Of a stretch of DNA of 64,000 nucleotides, positions 61,745 to 64,000 are shown piece by piece. Source of the DNA: Phycisphaerae bacterium. Its GTDB lineage: Bacteria > Planctomycetota > Phycisphaerae > SM23-33. The notes beneath the pieces are model-generated. The model made no database searches. It had not been told where the DNA came from and worked only from the letters and a program-made list of their open reading frames with translations. The stretch lies in NCBI GenBank assembly GCA_030745875.1, contig JASLNT010000122.1:1-64000 (forward strand), in the 5' to 3' direction. Within the stretch, counting starts at the first letter, position 1; each line of letters opens with the position of its first letter. The position numbers were made by a program, and so were the translations under genes.

Positions 61745-64000
61745 CTACCTCGCTCTTTTGTTTTTACCCTTCTTACTACCCCCAGAGGCCTTCCGGTTCT
61801 CTTCCTGTGAAGCGACCTTTGCGGGGCGACTGGCCATGCAGACCACTTTGCCGTCCGTCGTCGACCAATAGAGGCGGCCGGCGGCCGCGATGAGGCCGTC
61901 GAAGACCGGGGGGGATGTCAACGGGTACTCCGCCAGTTTCTTGCCATCGGTCGCTGAATAGGCATGCAGTTGCGCCCCCTTGCGCCCTTCGAGCGCGCCA
62001 AGCGCGGCCAGCGGATCGGCTGGATCCGCGACGTCGGGCACGCCAGCTACGAACAATGTCTTTCCGGCCAGCACCATGCTTCGGATCCGCAGCGGCGCCT
62101 GATGAGACCAGATCGGCGGCGCCACCTTGCGCGTCCGCAATGCCTGTTTTGACAGGTTCACAAGGGCTTGCTCCCCGGTGGTCGGACCGGAGTTAGGCAT
62201 GGCGGCAAGCAGGTAACCCTGCGTACCAGGCTTGAAGGTTTGCGTGAGGGCCCGTGCCGGGTGACCGCGGACCAAAAAAGTTCGCTCCGGTGTGGTCACC
62301 AGCAATTCACCATTTCGGGCATCGCGGTTGAATTGGTTGGTATCAAACCCCATGCGTATATCGGAGTAGGTCCAAAATGCCCGGTTGAAGGCACTGTCGT
62401 CCAGGAATCCGTGTGTCGCCATCAGGTGCAGGCCGGTCCGCTGCTCGCCGTAGGTTACCCCACCAAAGTCCTTCATGTATTTTTCAAGCATTCCCGGGTG
62501 TGTCACGGCCATGTAGGTGGGATGAATGCTATAGTGCCCCTTCAGAGGGTCTTTCTTGGCATTCTTAGCAGCCCTGGGCTCTCTTCCAGGCTTGAGGCTC
62601 GTTTTGCGAATCTCGTCGGGTATCACCGGGATGGCGGGCTTCAGGTAGGGTGTCTCCTGCCGGACCAGGCGCTTGTCAAACTTGAACTGGCCGAGGTAGA
62701 TCGCGTCGTTTTGGCTTACGAGGAGGTCAGACTGGGCGCCTTCGATATGGAAGGCGGGCATGAATGGCTTGCCCAGCGCATCATCACGCCTCTTCATGGT
62801 GGTGTCGAGATGGGTTTTATAACGGATTGCGCCGCTGGCGGCGTCCAGGCCGAAAATCCAGATACCACCGTCGAGGAACGACGAGCGTCCGGCTGTCAGA
62901 TAGACCACCCCATCCAGCAGGAGCATGCTGCCGTGCACACGCCAGGCCGACTCCAACTGCCCTTTGTCGCAAATCAGCCGCCGTGCAGGAGCGGCCTGAA
63001 AACGCCAGACCAACGCGCCATCCTCAGCGCGCAGGCAGTAGGCATGGCCGTCAGCACAACCGAACAGGATCCGCGACCCGTTGATTGTGGGAGGCGAATC
63101 AATGCGCGCCCCGGCGGTATACCGCCATACTTCCCGGCCCGATACGCTGTCGAGGGCGTAGACGGTATGCTCGTCCTTGGCGGCCACATACACCTTTCCG
63201 CCGCCAGAGACCGGGCCGGTGAGGGGGCCGCGCAGCGAGACCCGCCACAGCCGGGCCAGGCGTGGCGGCAATGCGGCCGGTGAGGCGCCACTGCGTTTCG
63301 GATCACGACGGTACATGGGCCAGCCCTCGCCGCTGTCGGGTGTGGCGGCCCCTTTTACAGGGTCCGCCGCATCTGTGTAGGCGGGCCCCCGCTGCAAGCG
63401 AGATTTCGGCGACACTACAGTCAGCGGTGTTTTGGGCGCCCCAGTGAGAGCATTCAGACCCTTTAAGGCCTGATTCGGATAACAGAAGCAGGGGTCGGGC
63501 GGCGCGTAAAGCATTCCGTTGGCGGGCATGATGCCGTATTTGCACGCGCCACGGACCCAATCGTTTGGGATGTGCTCGCCGCCGGTGAGGCTGATGAACT
63601 CGGAACCACGGTTCGCAGTGATGAGATAGTTCTCGCTGGCTTTGTTAGGATGACAGCGGGGGTGATGCCCGGCACTGTAGAAGTCGGCGGTATCGATCAC
63701 GGTGCGTTTTTCACCGGTGGCCAAGTCGAAGCTGGTGACATGCTTGTTGTTTTGAGAAATGATCCAGATTTGGTCCCGGGATACAAACATCTTGTGCCCC
63801 TTTATTCTTCTCACCTTCGTTTTATCGGTCCAAAGAACCTTGCCCGTTTCGACAGACAGGACTTGAAGAGGAGGGCTGAGCACCGCATAGTCACTGTGAG
63901 TCATGGCCGTTCTTGGGCGAACAGTGGAATTTTTCCATAACGAAGTTCCATCTTTTAGCCGAAGGCACACGAGCGCTCTGGTTGTTTGGTCAAAATACAT
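61745..64000 (-). CDS. PQQ-like beta-propeller protein, 5' end outside window
   Basis: A partial protein of at least 751 residues. The reading frame is open to the window edge and the first Met is likely internal. PQQ-like blades include VLSVETGKVLWTDKT, YALDSVSGREVWRYTAG and YCLRAEDGALVWRFQ. The block DWVRGACKYGIMPANGMLYAPPDPCFCYPNQALKGLNAL matches the class of large planctomycetal PQQ proteins with a methyltransferase-like N-domain, and resembles part of the protein at 19912-23109. The C-terminus is Lys-rich. An upstream methyltransferase-like region may exist outside the window. It is co-directional with the orphan Tat ORF. Confidence 0.7.
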   Translation of the reverse strand: MYFDQTTRALVCLRLKDGTSLWKNSTVRPRTAMTHSDYAVLSPPLQVLSVETGKVLWTDKTKVRRIKGHKMFVSRDQIWIISQNNKHVTSFDLATGEKRTVIDTADFYSAGHHPRCHPNKASENYLITANRGSEFISLTGGEHIPNDWVRGACKYGIMPANGMLYAPPDPCFCYPNQALKGLNALTGAPKTPLTVVSPKSRLQRGPAYTDAADPVKGAATPDSGEGWPMYRRDPKRSGASPAALPPRLARLWRVSLRGPLTGPVSGGGKVYVAAKDEHTVYALDSVSGREVWRYTAGARIDSPPTINGSRILFGCADGHAYCLRAEDGALVWRFQAAPARRLICDKGQLESAWRVHGSMLLLDGVVYLTAGRSSFLDGGIWIFGLDAASGAIRYKTHLDTTMKRRDDALGKPFMPAFHIEGAQSDLLVSQNDAIYLGQFKFDKRLVRQETPYLKPAIPVIPDEIRKTSLKPGREPRAAKNAKKDPLKGHYSIHPTYMAVTHPGMLEKYMKDFGGVTYGEQRTGLHLMATHGFLDDSAFNRAFWTYSDIRMGFDTNQFNRDARNGELLVTTPERTFLVRGHPARALTQTFKPGTQGYLLAAMPNSGPTTGEQALVNLSKQALRTRKVAPPIWSHQAPLRIRSMVLAGKTLFVAGVPDVADPADPLAALGALEGRKGAQLHAYSATDGKKLAEYPLTSPPVFDGLIAAAGRLYWSTTDGKVVCMASRPAKVASQEENRKASGGSKKGKNKRAR

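Overview
The window looks like a piece of a Planctomycetota (Phycisphaerae-like) chromosome or metagenome contig. The evidence is the gene mix rather than a marker gene: many exported proteins with Tat or Sec signals, two formylglycine sulfatases, PQQ-like and WD40-like beta-propellers, a huge T5SS/PEP-CTERM repeat protein with a PEP-CTERM tail, a Gfo/Idh/MocA protein with a Tat signal, a short DUF1080-like lipoprotein and a zinc-ribbon membrane protein. GC is moderately high. Shine-Dalgarno sites are usually clear, and GTG or TTG starts are common.

Layout: (1) 1-3196: the end of a Vsr-type endonuclease gene at the window edge, then a secreted GH5-like hydrolase on the minus strand. (2) 3298-13830, plus strand: an ebo-like cluster with a TatD-like hydrolase (EboB-like), a UbiA prenyltransferase (EboC-like), a sialate O-acetylesterase/LamG protein, a TldD/TldE protease pair, an alkaline-phosphatase-superfamily phosphodiesterase (EboF-like), a 3-dehydroquinate synthase homologue (EboD-like) and a GT4 glycosyltransferase. 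Several joints are 1-4 nt overlaps, so at least parts are translationally coupled. (3) 13827-25813, minus strand: a lipoprotein, three consecutive PQQ-like propeller proteins, a sulfatase and a Tat-exported metallophosphoesterase. (4) 25984-27874: a chorismate synthase homologue that has lost signature motifs, coupled to a GmhB-like HAD phosphatase. (5) 27861-38875: ceramidase-like hydrolase, Gfo/Idh/MocA protein, DUF2271-like protein, aldo/keto reductase, TolB-like propeller, DUF1080-like lipoprotein, second sulfatase, MATE transporter and GH32 hydrolase. (6) 38981-42631: ileS with a long leader, followed by a probable free-standing small RNA. (7) 42716-55373: an EamA transporter and four large plus-strand genes, three of them clearly propeller-like. 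(8) 55796-64000: the 1821-aa repeat protein, an orphan 30-aa Tat signal peptide ORF and a partial fourth PQQ-like protein.

The strongest unusual signal is upstream of ileS. A promoter drives a leader of about 250 nt that holds a 36-codon ORF with five Ile codons within seven positions, a hairpin over those codons, a 10-bp antiterminator option and a terminator-like hairpin with a T-rich tail 33 nt before the ileS start. This has every element of ribosome-mediated attenuation responding to Ile-tRNA. Second tier: the roughly 207-nt promoter-to-terminator RNA downstream of ileS, the degenerate chorismate synthase homologue, and the ebo-like cluster with a TldD/TldE pair inside it.

Together the enzymes suggest a heterotroph that breaks down sulfated and acetylated polysaccharides with exported enzymes. 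The ebo-like block points to a separate prenylated or secreted small-molecule pathway. These functional readings are inference from family membership.
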